45,466 bases of DNA from Candidatus Endomicrobium neocapritermitis (GTDB lineage Bacteria > Elusimicrobiota > Endomicrobiia > Endomicrobiales > Endomicrobiaceae), in contig WRJZ01000031.1 of NCBI GenBank assembly GCA_009778325.1, positions 1-45,466 of the forward strand. The letters are read 5' to 3'. Every line of letters starts with the position of its first letter. The stretch's first letter is position 1. Shown piece by piece: positions 18,494 through 26,082 of this stretch. The notes beneath the pieces are model-generated. The model was not told where the DNA came from. It made no database searches and saw only the letters and a program-made list of their open reading frames with translations. The translations under genes and the position numbers were made by a program.

Positions 18494-18528
18494 TTGCTAT
18501 ATTTTAAGTTTTTTGCAACAACTATTAC

Positions 18529-20181
18529 CTATCGGGAAGATTTCTTTTTTCCCATAAATATTTTAATCAGATTTTTTGTCGAATCATCATGCTTATTGTA
18601 GGTTTTGCCTTCGAGTTCCGGAAGGATTGCGTTTGCCAAAACTTTTCCGAGTTCCACGCCCCACTGGTCAAAACTGTTAACTCTCCAGACAATGCCCTGG
18701 ACAAATATTTTATGTTCATACATCGCGATCAGCGCTCCGAGAGTTTTCGGAGAAAGCTCGTTTATAAGAATGCTGTTTGTAGGCCTGTTGCCCTCAAATA
18801 CTTTGTGCGGAGTAAGCATATCTATATCTTCTTTTGAAGCGCCGCTTTTTGTAAGGTTTGCAACAACTTCTTCTCTCGTTAAACCAAAAGCCAGAGCTTC
18901 GGTCTGCGCAAAATAATTTGCCATGAGTTTTTCGTGATGATCGCCGACTCTTTCCGGCGGATTGATAAATCCTATAAAATCACAGGGAATAAATTTTGTT
19001 CCCTGATGTATAAGCTGGTAAAAAGAATGCTGCCCGTTTGTTCCCGGTTCTCCCCAAATTATCGGTCCTGTCTCATAATCAACTCTGCCGCCTTCAAAAT
19101 TTATGGTTTTGCCGTTGCTTTCCATATCGCCCTGCTGCAAATACGCGGTAAACCTGTGCAGATACTGACTGTAAGGAAGCACGGCATGGCTTGCGGCTCC
19201 AAAAAAATTGTTATACCACAGCCCAAGCATCGCCATAATAACCGGAATATTTTTTTCATAAGGCGTATCGAGAAAATGCCTGTCCATATAATACGCGCCT
19301 TCAAGCAGTTCCGTGAACTTGTCAAAACCTATAAAGCATGCTATCGGAAGGCCTATGGCCGACCACAAAGAATATCTTCCGCCGACAAAGTCCCAGAATT
19401 CAAACATATTTTTTTCATCTATGCCGAACTCTTTGACTTTTTTCGCGTTTGTGGACAAAGCGACAAAATGGCTGGCTACGGCTTGAACGCCCAGTTTTGC
19501 GGCAAGCCACTCTCTCGCGCTGAGAGCGTTTGTTATTGTTTCAAGCGTAGTAAAAGTTTTTGAAGCGACAATGAAAAGAGTTGTTTCCGGATTTAATTTT
19601 TTCACGGTTTCGAAAATATCCGCGCCGTCAATATTTGAGACAAAATGCACGTTTAGTTTATCTCCGAGAAATTTAAGCGCTTCGCAGACCATTTTCGGCC
19701 CGAGGTCGGAGCCGCCTATGCCTATATTTACAATGTCAGTAATCCTTTTGCCCGTTGCGCCCAGCCATCTTCCTTTGCGTACGTCTTCGCTGAAAATCTT
19801 CATTTTTTCAAGAACCGCGTTTATTTCAGGCATCACGTTTTTCCCGTCAACATAAACGGGATTATTGCTCCTGTTTCTTAAAGCGGTGTGAAGAACGGCT
19901 CTTTTCTCAGTCCAGTTTATTTTTTCGCCGGAAAACATCTTCCCGGCGTATTCGCTGACTTTAGCGGCTTCGGCAAGCGCTATCAAAAATTTAAAAGTAT
20001 CATGATTGATTATATTTTTTGAATAATCAAATATCAGCCCGAGATTGTCGTCTTTGACTGAAAATTTATCGAACCTGTCCTGCTCTTTAAATAAGTCCCT
20101 CATATTCAGATTGCGGTTCTGTTCGCGGTGCGCTTTAAGTTTTTGCCACTGTTGTGTTTTTGTAAGTTCAAATATGCTCAT
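18529..20181 (-). CDS. pgi: Glucose-6-phosphate isomerase
   Basis: 550 residues, the normal length for the long bacterial/eukaryotic-type enzyme. Interconverts glucose 6-phosphate and fructose 6-phosphate in glycolysis, in the cytoplasm. Diagnostic sequence: [13 protein letters not shown] (substrate phosphate-binding loop), [10 protein letters not shown], the PGI signature with the catalytic glutamate region [19 protein letters not shown], and the C-terminal signature [10 protein letters not shown] containing the catalytic lysine. The ATG at 20181 opens the homologous N-terminal helix. It lies downstream of an outer-membrane protein gene on the same strand, separated by repeat A copy 3, so it may have its own promoter. 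Confidence 0.97.
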   Translation of the reverse strand: MSIFELTKTQQWQKLKAHREQNRNLNMRDLFKEQDRFDKFSVKDDNLGLIFDYSKNIINHDTFKFLIALAEAAKVSEYAGKMFSGEKINWTEKRAVLHTALRNRSNNPVYVDGKNVMPEINAVLEKMKIFSEDVRKGRWLGATGKRITDIVNIGIGGSDLGPKMVCEALKFLGDKLNVHFVSNIDGADIFETVKKLNPETTLFIVASKTFTTLETITNALSAREWLAAKLGVQAVASHFVALSTNAKKVKEFGIDEKNMFEFWDFVGGRYSLWSAIGLPIACFIGFDKFTELLEGAYYMDRHFLDTPYEKNIPVIMAMLGLWYNNFFGAASHAVLPYSQYLHRFTAYLQQGDMESNGKTINFEGGRVDYETGPIIWGEPGTNGQHSFYQLIHQGTKFIPCDFIGFINPPERVGDHHEKLMANYFAQTEALAFGLTREEVVANLTKSGASKEDIDMLTPHKVFEGNRPTNSILINELSPKTLGALIAMYEHKIFVQGIVWRVNSFDQWGVELGKVLANAILPELEGKTYNKHDDSTKNLIKIFMGKKKSSR

Positions 20182-20204
20182 GATTACCGTTTTACTCCTC
20201 TTTT

Positions 20205-20304
20205 AGAAGCTTAGAGAGCTGAGAAGTTGGGAAGCTGAGAGGAGCTATGGTCGTTAAAGTTCTTACCATTGCTCAGCTTCCCAGCCTCTCAACTTCCCAA
20301 CTTC
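20205..20304. repeat. Palindromic repeat family A, copy 3
   Basis: About 100 bp between the stop of the barrel-protein gene and the start of pgi. Arms GAAGCTTAGAGAGCTGAGAAG and CTCAACTTCCCAACTTC are near-complementary, and the centre GGAGCTATGGTCGTTAAAG resembles the core of copies 1 and 2. Confidence 0.8.
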
Positions 20305-20310
20305 GTTTTA

Positions 20311-20871
20311 TCACTCTTCTGATTTTTTTGATAAGTCTATATTAAATTTATATCCTAAAACAAAGCCTATCTTTTGATATGTAAGTCCCATTCCGTCATA
20401 CTCCCCGTCGTATGCGGACGCCATTACCTCGCCTACAAAGTTTTTATACTCCGCTCCGCCTCCGGCGCTCCAGTAAAGACTGCCTTTCATATCTCCTTTG
20501 GCTTGTGTTGCCGCAATCACGCTGTATCCGGCATTTACTTTAATATAAGGTCTGGCTTTTTCCCACGCGCCAAACGGATAAAACATCAAAGATACATAAA
20601 GCGGAAGAAATGAAAAATTATTGTCGCCGGGAACGTCAACCAATCCCCTGGGCAAAACATATTCAAAGCCCGCGCCCCAGCTGAAATAATTGCTTATTTT
20701 TTCTCTGGCTTCCGCTCCTATCATAAAACCGAGTTTGGTTTCATCATCAGGACCTTCGGCGTAGTTCATGGTACTTGGTATATCAACTCCTATTTTAGGA
20801 ATTACCGTCAGCGCGAAAGACGACGATACGGCAAACGCAAGGCACAAAACTGACGCCAAAATTTTTTTCAT
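20311..20871 (-). CDS. Small outer-membrane beta-barrel protein
   Basis: 186 residues. Signal peptide MKKILASVLCLAFAVSSSFA, then alternating hydrophobic/polar strands ending in turns: KLGFMIGAEAREK, YFSWGAGFEYVLP, FSFLPLYVSLMFYPFG, ARPYIKVNAGYSVIA, SLYWSAGGGAEYK and KIGFVLGYKFNIDL. About eight strands can be counted, as in OmpA/OmpX-like or opacity-type porin-fold proteins. A short charged tail (SKKSEE) follows the last strand, so the usual terminal aromatic residue is not at the very end. Probably an outer-membrane structural or adhesion protein; the exact role is unknown. Confidence 0.8.
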   Translation of the reverse strand: MKKILASVLCLAFAVSSSFALTVIPKIGVDIPSTMNYAEGPDDETKLGFMIGAEAREKISNYFSWGAGFEYVLPRGLVDVPGDNNFSFLPLYVSLMFYPFGAWEKARPYIKVNAGYSVIAATQAKGDMKGSLYWSAGGGAEYKNFVGEVMASAYDGEYDGMGLTYQKIGFVLGYKFNIDLSKKSEE

Positions 20872-20968
20872 TTATCCTCCGTTTTCTCTTCTTATTTTTA
20901 TTTACGATATTCCGAATATGTCCGCACATTATATATTTTAAAGAGATTTTTGTCTATTTTTCTAACGG

Positions 20969-21059
20969 CAATTACGAATTACGAATGGCGAATTACGAAT
21001 AAACGGCAAAAGGCTTTTTAGTCTTTGATTCGTAATTCGTCATTCGTAATTCGTAATTG
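20969..21059. repeat. Palindromic repeat family B (complete copy)
   Basis: 32-bp arms at 20969-21000 and 21028-21059 are reverse complements with a single mismatch; loop of 27 nt. Each arm is built from ACGAATT units (CAATTACGAATTACGAAT). A 5' flank AACGGCAATTACG and an internal AAACGGCAA are shared with the half copy inside valS. Confidence 0.92.
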
Positions 21060-21103
21060 TTTTTCATTTGCCTTTTTACTCAATAAGTGATAAAAATATA
21101 ATT

Positions 21104-21901
21104 ATGATAATAGAAAGTTCGCAAAATAAATATTTTAAAGAAGCCATGCTTTTGAAAGATAAAAAATACAGGCAAAAAAGCGGTTTATTGCTTGCCGAAG
21201 GCCAAAAGCAGACGGAAGAAATAAGCGGCGGCTGGAATATAAGGCGCATTTTTGTATCCGAAAGTTTTGCTGAAAAGAATTTTTATCCGGATAATAAAAA
21301 AACTTTCATTCTTTCGGATTCGCTTTTCGATAAACTTTCCTCCACTGAAACGCCGCAGGGAATAGTTGCCGTCGTAGAAAAAAAACATTACGATACCGAG
21401 AAAATTTTAAAAGAAAGCGGTTTTTTTGTCGTGCTTGAAAACATCCGGGATCCCGGAAATTTGGGAACAATTATACGCTCCGCGGACGCGTTCGGGGCGC
21501 AAGCGGTTTTTATTTCACAAGGAAGCGCCGATATATATTCGGACAAATGCATACGCTCTACAATGGGCTCGATTTTTCATATACCTGTCATACCTGAAAT
21601 TGAAACAAATGACATTCTCGGGCTGATGAAAAAAGAAAAAATTAAGATTTTTGCGGCTTCTCTTGATGCGAAAACATATCTTAAAGATACGTCTTTTCCT
21701 AAAAAAAGCGCGATTATAATAGGAAACGAATCAAAAGGTTTGAGCTCTGAAATTCAAAAAACAGCTGATAAATTAATAAAAATTGACATTTTTGGAAAAG
21801 CGGAATCTCTAAACGCCGCAATTGCCGCTTCAATAATTATGTATTATATTGGAAGCTCGGAAGTTCGGCAGCTCAGCAGCTCGGCAACGGCAAGACAATA
21901 A
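21104..21901 (+). CDS. TrmH/SpoU-family RNA 2'-O-methyltransferase
   Basis: 265 residues from the ATG at 21104; a TTG at 21068 in the same frame would add 12 codons not expected in the family. Transfers a methyl group from S-adenosylmethionine to a ribose 2'-OH of rRNA or tRNA. An N-terminal substrate-binding domain (KYFKEAMLLKDKKYR...GLLLAEGQK) is followed by the SPOUT domain: motif 1 LENIRDPGNLGTIIRSADAFG, motif 2 IIIGNESKGLS, motif 3 KIDIFGKAESLNAAIAASIIMY, which forms the SAM-binding trefoil knot. The last 16 residues (GSSEVRQLSSSATARQ) are encoded by palindromic repeat A copy 4 and are not part of the conserved domain. The specific target cannot be told from sequence. Confidence 0.92.
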   Translation: MIIESSQNKYFKEAMLLKDKKYRQKSGLLLAEGQKQTEEISGGWNIRRIFVSESFAEKNFYPDNKKTFILSDSLFDKLSSTETPQGIVAVVEKKHYDTEKILKESGFFVVLENIRDPGNLGTIIRSADAFGAQAVFISQGSADIYSDKCIRSTMGSIFHIPVIPEIETNDILGLMKKEKIKIFAASLDAKTYLKDTSFPKKSAIIIGNESKGLSSEIQKTADKLIKIDIFGKAESLNAAIAASIIMYYIGSSEVRQLSSSATARQ

Positions 21902-21957
21902 AGACAAAGCGACTAGAGCTTCTCCGGGCTTCTGAGCTGCCGAGCTTCTAAGCTTCC
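21851..21957. repeat. Palindromic repeat family A, copy 4 (overlaps a CDS end)
   Basis: Arms GGAAGCTCGGAAGTTCGGCA and TGCCGAGCTTCTAAGCTTCC are near-complementary over about 26 bp. The core is the inverse of copies 1-3 (AAAGACAAAGCGACTAGAGC), so this copy sits in the opposite orientation. Its first 51 bp are the 3' end of the methyltransferase gene. Confidence 0.88.
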
Positions 21958-21960
21958 GAG

Positions 21961-21989
21961 TGTAACATTTTCATAAAAAATTAGTCTAA
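21961..21989 (+). promoter_or_regulatory. Candidate ECF-sigma promoter upstream of the sigma operon
   Basis: TGTAAC at 21961-21966, 18-bp spacer, TCTAA at 21985-21989, 25 bp before the sigma ATG. The arrangement (an AAC-containing -35 and TCnnA -10) is typical of ECF sigma promoters, and a matching motif lies upstream of 23541. Inference only. Confidence 0.45.
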
Positions 21990-22013
21990 TAACTACAACT
22001 ACGAGAGTTTACA

Positions 22014-22577
22014 ATGTTGGATGACTTACAACTTATAAAGTTAGCCAAAGAAGGCAGATTAGAGGCATTTGAAGCTCTGATGTCAAAATACAAAGACAGA
22101 GTTTATAATATAGCCTTTTCATTTACGGCAAATCATTCTGAAAGCGATGATATATCTCAAAATATTTTTACAAAAGCGTATTTTAATCTTAAATCTTTTG
22201 AGGAAAAAGCCGCTTTTTCAACATGGCTCTACAGAATAGCCGTAAATGAATGTTATAACGGATTAAAGAAAAGAAAAAACAATATTTTATCTTTGGACGT
22301 GCAAATCTGCGGCGGCGAAAACGCTTCTCTTAAAGATACGATAGAAGACAAAAGCGTCAATGTTGAAGATACGGCTTTATTAAAAGCAATGCAGTTAAAA
22401 ATAAGAAAAGCGATTTTAGAACTTCCCGACAAATACAGAATGATAGTAACCCTGAGAGACATTGAAGATATATCTTATGAAGAAATTTCGGAAATAATGA
22501 AAATATCGCAAAACAAAGTTAAAGTATGGCTTTTCAGGGCAAGAACAAAATTAAAAGATAAATTAAAAAATATATGA
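22014..22577 (+). CDS. ECF (sigma-70 family) RNA polymerase sigma factor
   Basis: 187 residues. Region 2 (about residues 20-90: FEALMSKYKDRVYNIAFSF, then the DDISQNIFTKAY motif and FSTWLYRIAVNECY) binds core polymerase and the -10 element. Region 4 (about 125-185: LPDKYRMIVTLRDIEDISYEEI, then IMKISQNKVKVWLFRARTKLK) binds the -35 element. Regions 1 and 3 are absent, which defines the ECF class. The start fits the family and is followed 10 bp after the stop by a zinc-finger anti-sigma gene, the usual partner. It probably responds to envelope stress, given the downstream Spy-like and exported proteins, and may control its own operon. Confidence 0.95.
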   Translation: MLDDLQLIKLAKEGRLEAFEALMSKYKDRVYNIAFSFTANHSESDDISQNIFTKAYFNLKSFEEKAAFSTWLYRIAVNECYNGLKKRKNNILSLDVQICGGENASLKDTIEDKSVNVEDTALLKAMQLKIRKAILELPDKYRMIVTLRDIEDISYEEISEIMKISQNKVKVWLFRARTKLKDKLKNI

Positions 22578-22587
22578 GGCAGCGCAT

Positions 22588-23040
22588 ATGAACTGCAAAA
22601 AATTTAAAATTATATTTAACGCATATATAGATAATGCTTTGACAGAGCAGGACAGAAAACTTTTTGAACTGCATTTATCTGATTGCGCCGGCTGTTCAAA
22701 AGAGTATGCCGGCTTTCAAAATATAAAACAGCTTGTGTCCGGATTAAGCAGGCAAAACGCGCCCGCAAACCTCGAAAACAAAGTTATGGAAAAAATTCAA
22801 AACGGCGTTTTTACTTCAAATCCGCTTGAATTATTTATAGCCGCCGCAAAAACATCGCTTATTGCCGCGGTTTTTATTTTTGGAATTATAGCAGCTTTGA
22901 GCTTCTTTACTCCTTCAGCCGTTCCAAATTCAAAGACGGACAATGTTGACGCTATGAGCAACTACATTTTAAAAGGCAATATTTTTGCCAAGCAGAATGG
23001 AATTTCAGACGCAAAAATAATGCAGGCTTTGTTAGGTTAG
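22588..23040 (+). CDS. Membrane anti-sigma factor with zinc-finger (ZAS-like) domain
   Basis: 150 residues. The N-terminal cytoplasmic domain has C3 and the H-x3-C-x2-C motif (ELHLSDCAGCSKEY, about residues 29-42), the anti-sigma zinc-finger pattern. One transmembrane helix at about residues 85-107 (TSLIAAVFIFGIIAALSFF) is followed by a short periplasmic tail. This topology fits an anti-sigma factor that sequesters the upstream ECF factor and releases it after an envelope signal. It is 10 bp downstream of the sigma gene and 9 bp upstream of the next gene, so all three form one operon. Confidence 0.9.
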   Translation: MNCKKFKIIFNAYIDNALTEQDRKLFELHLSDCAGCSKEYAGFQNIKQLVSGLSRQNAPANLENKVMEKIQNGVFTSNPLELFIAAAKTSLIAAVFIFGIIAALSFFTPSAVPNSKTDNVDAMSNYILKGNIFAKQNGISDAKIMQALLG

Positions 23041-23049
23041 GAGATAAAA

Positions 23050-23436
23050 ATGGCGGTTTCGTTAAAAGCTAAAGCAATCGGAGCATGTCTGCTGATTTTC
23101 ATAATTGGTTTTGGATGCGGATTCATCGCAAAAAGCATACTGCATAATAAGAGCGAATACCGGTTTCAGCATGATTTTGAAAGACTTAAACCTCTTACAA
23201 GAGAGCTCGGATTGAGCGATACCCAAAGAGCTTTAATGTTCAATATTCTGGCAGACAATAAAGCCGCTATAGATAATATAATGAAACCAATCAACCCGAA
23301 AATAAAAATACAGCTGCATATAATGAGAGAGAATATAAGAAATATTTTAGACGACGATCAGAAAAAAATATATGCAGCTCTTTTAAAAGAACATGAAGTA
23401 AAACGCTTTGATGAAGAGGAAGAGGAAGAAGAGTAA
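23050..23436 (+). CDS. Membrane-anchored Spy/CpxP-like periplasmic protein
   Basis: 128 residues. A single N-terminal transmembrane helix (about 9-30) is followed by a helical periplasmic domain containing two LTxxQ-like motifs, LGLSDTQRALMF and ILDDDQKKIYAAL. These motifs characterise the CpxP/Spy/ZraP group of periplasmic chaperone-sensors. The protein ends in an acidic run (DEEEEEEE). Third gene of the sigma/anti-sigma operon, so it probably helps sense or buffer envelope stress or metal. The family match rests on motif spacing and is moderate. Confidence 0.7.
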   Translation: MAVSLKAKAIGACLLIFIIGFGCGFIAKSILHNKSEYRFQHDFERLKPLTRELGLSDTQRALMFNILADNKAAIDNIMKPINPKIKIQLHIMRENIRNILDDDQKKIYAALLKEHEVKRFDEEEEEEE

Positions 23437-23465
23437 GCGTTTTACATTTTTTTCACATGCAAATG

Positions 23466-23495
23466 TGTAACTTTTTGGAAACTTATGGAATCTTA
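23466..23495 (+). promoter_or_regulatory. Candidate ECF-sigma promoter for the exported protein at 23541
   Basis: TGTAAC (23466-23471), 19-bp spacer, TCTTA (23491-23495), 45 bp before the ATG. Same motif pair as at 21961, preceded by the same G and followed by T-rich sequence, so the exported protein may belong to the sigma regulon. A sigma-70-like alternative (TTGGAA with TATACA) overlaps it. Confidence 0.4.
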
Positions 23496-23540
23496 TTATA
23501 CAGATGCCGGAAAGCATCTAATTAAAAAAGGAGAAAAGAA

Positions 23541-24158
23541 ATGAAAAAGCTTTTAAGTCTTGCAGTAGCCGTATTAGTACTGTCGTCAGCAACAGCAGTT
23601 TTTGCCCAAAGAGCAAAAACAACAGCAGCGCCTGCTTCAACATTCAGGCCTTTTGCGGTTTTTGTTGAAAACAATTCAAAGGAGAATCATTTTGCTCCTT
23701 CCGGATGGATGGGAGATTACGGCGATCTTAAGATTAACCAGGCAAGCACCGAAATGCCAAGAAGCGGAAATACATGCATTAAAATTACCTACAGCGCAAA
23801 AATGTCGCAGGGCGCGGGCTGGGCGGGAATTTACTGGCAGCAGCCGGCAAATAACTGGGGCGAAAAGAAAGGCGGTTATGATTTAACCGGCGCAACGAAA
23901 CTTACTTTCTGGGCGCGCGGAGCGGTTGGCGGCGAAAAAATTGCCGAATTCAAAATGGGCGGAATCACGGGAGAATTCCCTGATTCGGATTCAGCCTCAG
24001 TCGGACCAGTCGAACTTACAAAAGAATGGCAGAAATACACAATAGACTTGAAAGATAAAGATCTTTCACACATCATCGGCGGATTCTGCTGGGCTGCGTC
24101 AAAAGACGACAATCCTAACGGATTTGTTATGTTTCTTGACGACATAATCTACGAATAA
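23541..24158 (+). CDS. Exported protein with a carbohydrate-binding-like beta-sandwich
   Basis: 205 residues. Signal peptide MKKLLSLAVAVLVLSSATAVFA^Q. The mature part is rich in Trp, Gly and aromatic residues and has the plan of a family of galactose-binding-like beta-sandwich domains: opening strand FAVFVENNS, then WMGDYGDLK, a GNTCIKITYSA strand, AGIYWQQPANNWG, LTFWARG, WQKYTIDL, and a final FLDDIIYE strand. Such domains usually bind sugars or cap glycoside hydrolases. It stands alone with its own GGAG ribosome site (AAAAAAGGAGAAAAG) and a strong terminator, so it is probably abundant. No catalytic residues identified. Confidence 0.75.
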   Translation: MKKLLSLAVAVLVLSSATAVFAQRAKTTAAPASTFRPFAVFVENNSKENHFAPSGWMGDYGDLKINQASTEMPRSGNTCIKITYSAKMSQGAGWAGIYWQQPANNWGEKKGGYDLTGATKLTFWARGAVGGEKIAEFKMGGITGEFPDSDSASVGPVELTKEWQKYTIDLKDKDLSHIIGGFCWAASKDDNPNGFVMFLDDIIYE

Positions 24159-24170
24159 TCTCGAAATACC

Positions 24171-24207
24171 AAAAAAGGGCAGAGTTAAAAACTCTGCCCT
24201 TTTTTTA
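24171..24207 (+). terminator. Strong intrinsic terminator
   Basis: AAAAAAGGGCAGAGT, loop TAAAA, ACTCTGCCCTTTTTTT. A 9-bp G+C-rich stem extended by A/T pairs, T-run of seven, 12 bp after the stop codon at 24158. It should work in both directions. Confidence 0.93.
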
Positions 24208-24268
24208 TTTTACGCGCAAAGCCGCATTTTCAAAGCTCTCAGAATTATGTAATATTATAAAAAGAATG

Positions 24269-24422
24269 AAGTTTGGAAGTTGGAGAGCTTAGAAGTGCGG
24301 CAAAACGGCAGAAGATAGGAAGGAAAGAAGATAAGTGAAACAAGCTGTTGCCGTAACTTACCCTCTTATCGTCTTAACATCTTATCCTCCTTAACAGACT
24401 GTCCAAGCTCTCTAAGCTTCTT
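24269..24422. repeat. Degenerate palindrome related to repeat family A
   Basis: About 154 bp between the terminator and the next gene. The ends GAAGTTTGGAAGTTGGAGAG and CCAAGCTCTCTAAGCTTC are built from the same GAAG/CTTC units as family A, but the middle differs (GAAGATAGGAAGGAAAGAAG with AACATCTTATCCTCCTT) and lacks the conserved core. Confidence 0.6.
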
Positions 24423-24436
24423 ATAAAGGAGTTAAA

Positions 24437-25219
24437 ATGAAAAAATTATTATTGCCATTTTTCATAATGTTTGCGGCTGTTTCTTTTGCAGCGGCGGCCG
24501 GGAATCATACGCCCGCTTCAATTTATGCGAAAATTATCGAAAAAAGTTACATAGGAAAATATCAAAGCATAATAATAGATAAAGATATTTCTTCAACCCA
24601 GCTTCCTGACGGAACGACGGTAAAAAGCAGAACCTATTTTGCCGGCGGAAAATTCCGCGAAGAAACGAAAACAAAAAACGCAAGCGGACAAACAATGAAC
24701 ATAGTAACTATTTTTACTCCTGCGGATACTTTTGTAAGTTACGATGCCGGAGAGAATTTCTTCTCTTTAGGAATCTCTCTGATAGACGAAATCAGCTCAA
24801 GCATAAAAAACATAGAACCTTTCACGCCTTTAGCGGTATTAAGAGATAAGACTGAAATCGTAAACGGCGCAGAGTGTTATGTTATTGAAGACGAAAGCAA
24901 CGGCATGCAAAGAAGGATGTACGTAGAAAAGAAAACATCCCATTTGGTTAAAAGCGTTGTTTCCGGCGAAGACATGCTGATAATCACCGAGCTGTCGGAT
25001 TATAGAAAAGTTGATAAATATACCGCTCCTTTCCTGATGAATATTATTATCAAGCAAAAAACAGGAGAAAAGCAGACTATTGAATCAACAATAAAAATAA
25101 CTTCAATACAATTTAATCCGGCCATAAACGCCGATATATTTATCCCTAAAAATGTAACAAAACTCCCGAATATCCCCGGCTTGGACAATATTCAAGACAT
25201 AATTCAGTCGTTATTTTAA
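24437..25219 (+). CDS. Exported LolA-like / outer-membrane lipoprotein-sorting-type protein
   Basis: 260 residues. Signal peptide MKKLLLPFFIMFAAVSFAAAA. The mature protein is a run of amphipathic strands with the order seen in LolA/LppX-fold proteins: SIIIDKDISST, TVKSRTYFAGGKFREETK, NIVTIFTPADTFVSYDA, then GAECYVIEDESN, RRMYVEKKTSHLVKS, LIITELSDYRKVDKYTAPFLMNI, and a C-terminal STIKITSIQFNPAINADIFIP. Such half-barrels carry lipids or lipoproteins across the periplasm. AAGGAG lies 7 nt before the ATG. It has no close partner gene; a general LolA-like fold is well supported, true LolA function is not. Confidence 0.7.
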   Translation: MKKLLLPFFIMFAAVSFAAAAGNHTPASIYAKIIEKSYIGKYQSIIIDKDISSTQLPDGTTVKSRTYFAGGKFREETKTKNASGQTMNIVTIFTPADTFVSYDAGENFFSLGISLIDEISSSIKNIEPFTPLAVLRDKTEIVNGAECYVIEDESNGMQRRMYVEKKTSHLVKSVVSGEDMLIITELSDYRKVDKYTAPFLMNIIIKQKTGEKQTIESTIKITSIQFNPAINADIFIPKNVTKLPNIPGLDNIQDIIQSLF

Positions 25220-25368
25220 CAGCTGATAAAAATAACTGAAACAAAGTTAGCGCATTTCCAGTTATTAAGCTATTCTCCATAAAAAGAGCCTTCATTGTTT
25301 TTAATGACTTTTTGCTCCAAAATTTTATTGGAGCCAAATTACACTTAAATTAGATAAAGGAGTTTTCT

Positions 25369-25731
25369 ATGCCGCATGAAATCAGTCTAAAAGATTTTGT
25401 AAAAACAACATTAGAAGAAATTAAAGAATCTCTCAAAGGAAAAACTATTAATTCGTCTTTAATACCAATTAAGTTTGAGTTATCGGTAGGCGTTTCTGAA
25501 GCTGCAGCAAATGATAAAAAAGCAGGTATTGGATTGCAAATAATACAAATATTTAATGCTGGTATTTCAGAAGACCGTAAAATATCTTCAGAAAATAAAG
25601 TGCTAAATAAAATAACTTTTCAAATCCCGCTATATTTAGGTAATGATGAATACGAAAAGAAAGATGAGGTTAATATTGCTATGCAGGGAAACGCAATTGG
25701 AGCTTTGGAAGCTCTAGGTAAATTAAAGTAA
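25369..25731 (+). CDS. Small protein resembling trypsin-co-occurring domain (trypco2)
   Basis: 120 residues, no signal peptide. An N-terminal amphipathic helix (SLKDFVKTTLEEIKESLK) is followed by beta strands: IPIKFELSVGVSE, GIGLQIIQIFNAGI, LNKITFQIPLYLG. This order resembles the trypco2 domain seen in conflict-type systems, but the match is from memory and weak. AAGGAG precedes the ATG. It sits between chromosomal genes and an integrase remnant (25722-25787), so it may be cargo left from an older element at the same tRNA. The 149 bp upstream hold an AATAACTG/CAGTTATT inverted repeat and a CTCCAA/TTGGAG hairpin. Confidence 0.6.
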   Translation: MPHEISLKDFVKTTLEEIKESLKGKTINSSLIPIKFELSVGVSEAAANDKKAGIGLQIIQIFNAGISEDRKISSENKVLNKITFQIPLYLGNDEYEKKDEVNIAMQGNAIGALEALGKLK

Positions 25732-25787
25732 TTTATATACTTTCAAAAGAACATCTTAAAAACAGCGTAGAAATCCTAAATTACTGA
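25722..25787 (+). pseudogene. C-terminal remnant of a second tyrosine integrase
   Basis: Frame reading VIYILSKEHLKNSVEILNY-stop. The complete integrase in this window ends MIYAHLSKEHLKNSVDDLNF-stop. Ten consecutive residues are identical (LSKEHLKNSV) and the catalytic-tyrosine position is kept. Everything upstream of the motif is missing. It lies 62 bp before attL, the same distance order as the live integrase from its attachment site. Confidence 0.82.
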
Positions 25788-25848
25788 ACAAAAAAAAGTG
25801 CCATTTCGGCATAATAGCACCAAAATAGCACCAATTCATATATAAAAC

Positions 25849-25865
25849 AAATCGGGGAGACAGGA
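25849..25865 (+). repeat. attL: 17-bp direct repeat of the tRNA-Pro 3' end
   Basis: AAATCGGGGAGACAGGA, identical to 37582-37598, which spans the 3' end of tRNA-Pro. The flanks differ after the 17th base, so this is a short core repeat as expected for a tRNA-targeting integrase. Confidence 0.92.
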
Positions 25866-25878
25866 AAAATTCACTCTC

Positions 25879-25911
25879 ATTTAGTCTTGTTTTAGTCTCA
25901 TTTTAGTCTTC
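25879..25911 (+). promoter_or_regulatory. Left-end integrase arm-type sites (three 11-bp copies)
   Basis: ATTTAGTCTTG, TTTTAGTCTCA, TTTTAGTCTTC in tandem at 25879, 25890 and 25901. The same 11-mer occurs twice at the right end (37446-37467). Matching tandem sites inside both attachment ends are typical arm-binding sites for the integrase N-terminal domain. Confidence 0.7.
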
Positions 25912-26082
25912 CCGCAATTTTCCCATGCGTATCACGAGTAACCTATTATAGCACATTAATACGCAAGAGCTTCTTCATTTTTACCTGTCGTTAACTCTGT
26001 CCTTATCGTAAGGCATAAGCAACCCTTGATTTTGATACGCCTATTGCAACTCAAAGTAGTATGAAAATCAAGTTATCTATTC

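Noticed and set aside
20969-21059. CRISPR-like array from the repeated ACGAATT units
   Set aside because: The units are contiguous, without spacers, and form a single hairpin; no cas gene is present.
26025-26072. CTTGATTTT/AAAATCAAG inverted repeat after the ATPase gene
   Set aside because: A 9-bp A+T-rich stem with a 30-nt loop and no T-run; too weak to call a terminator.
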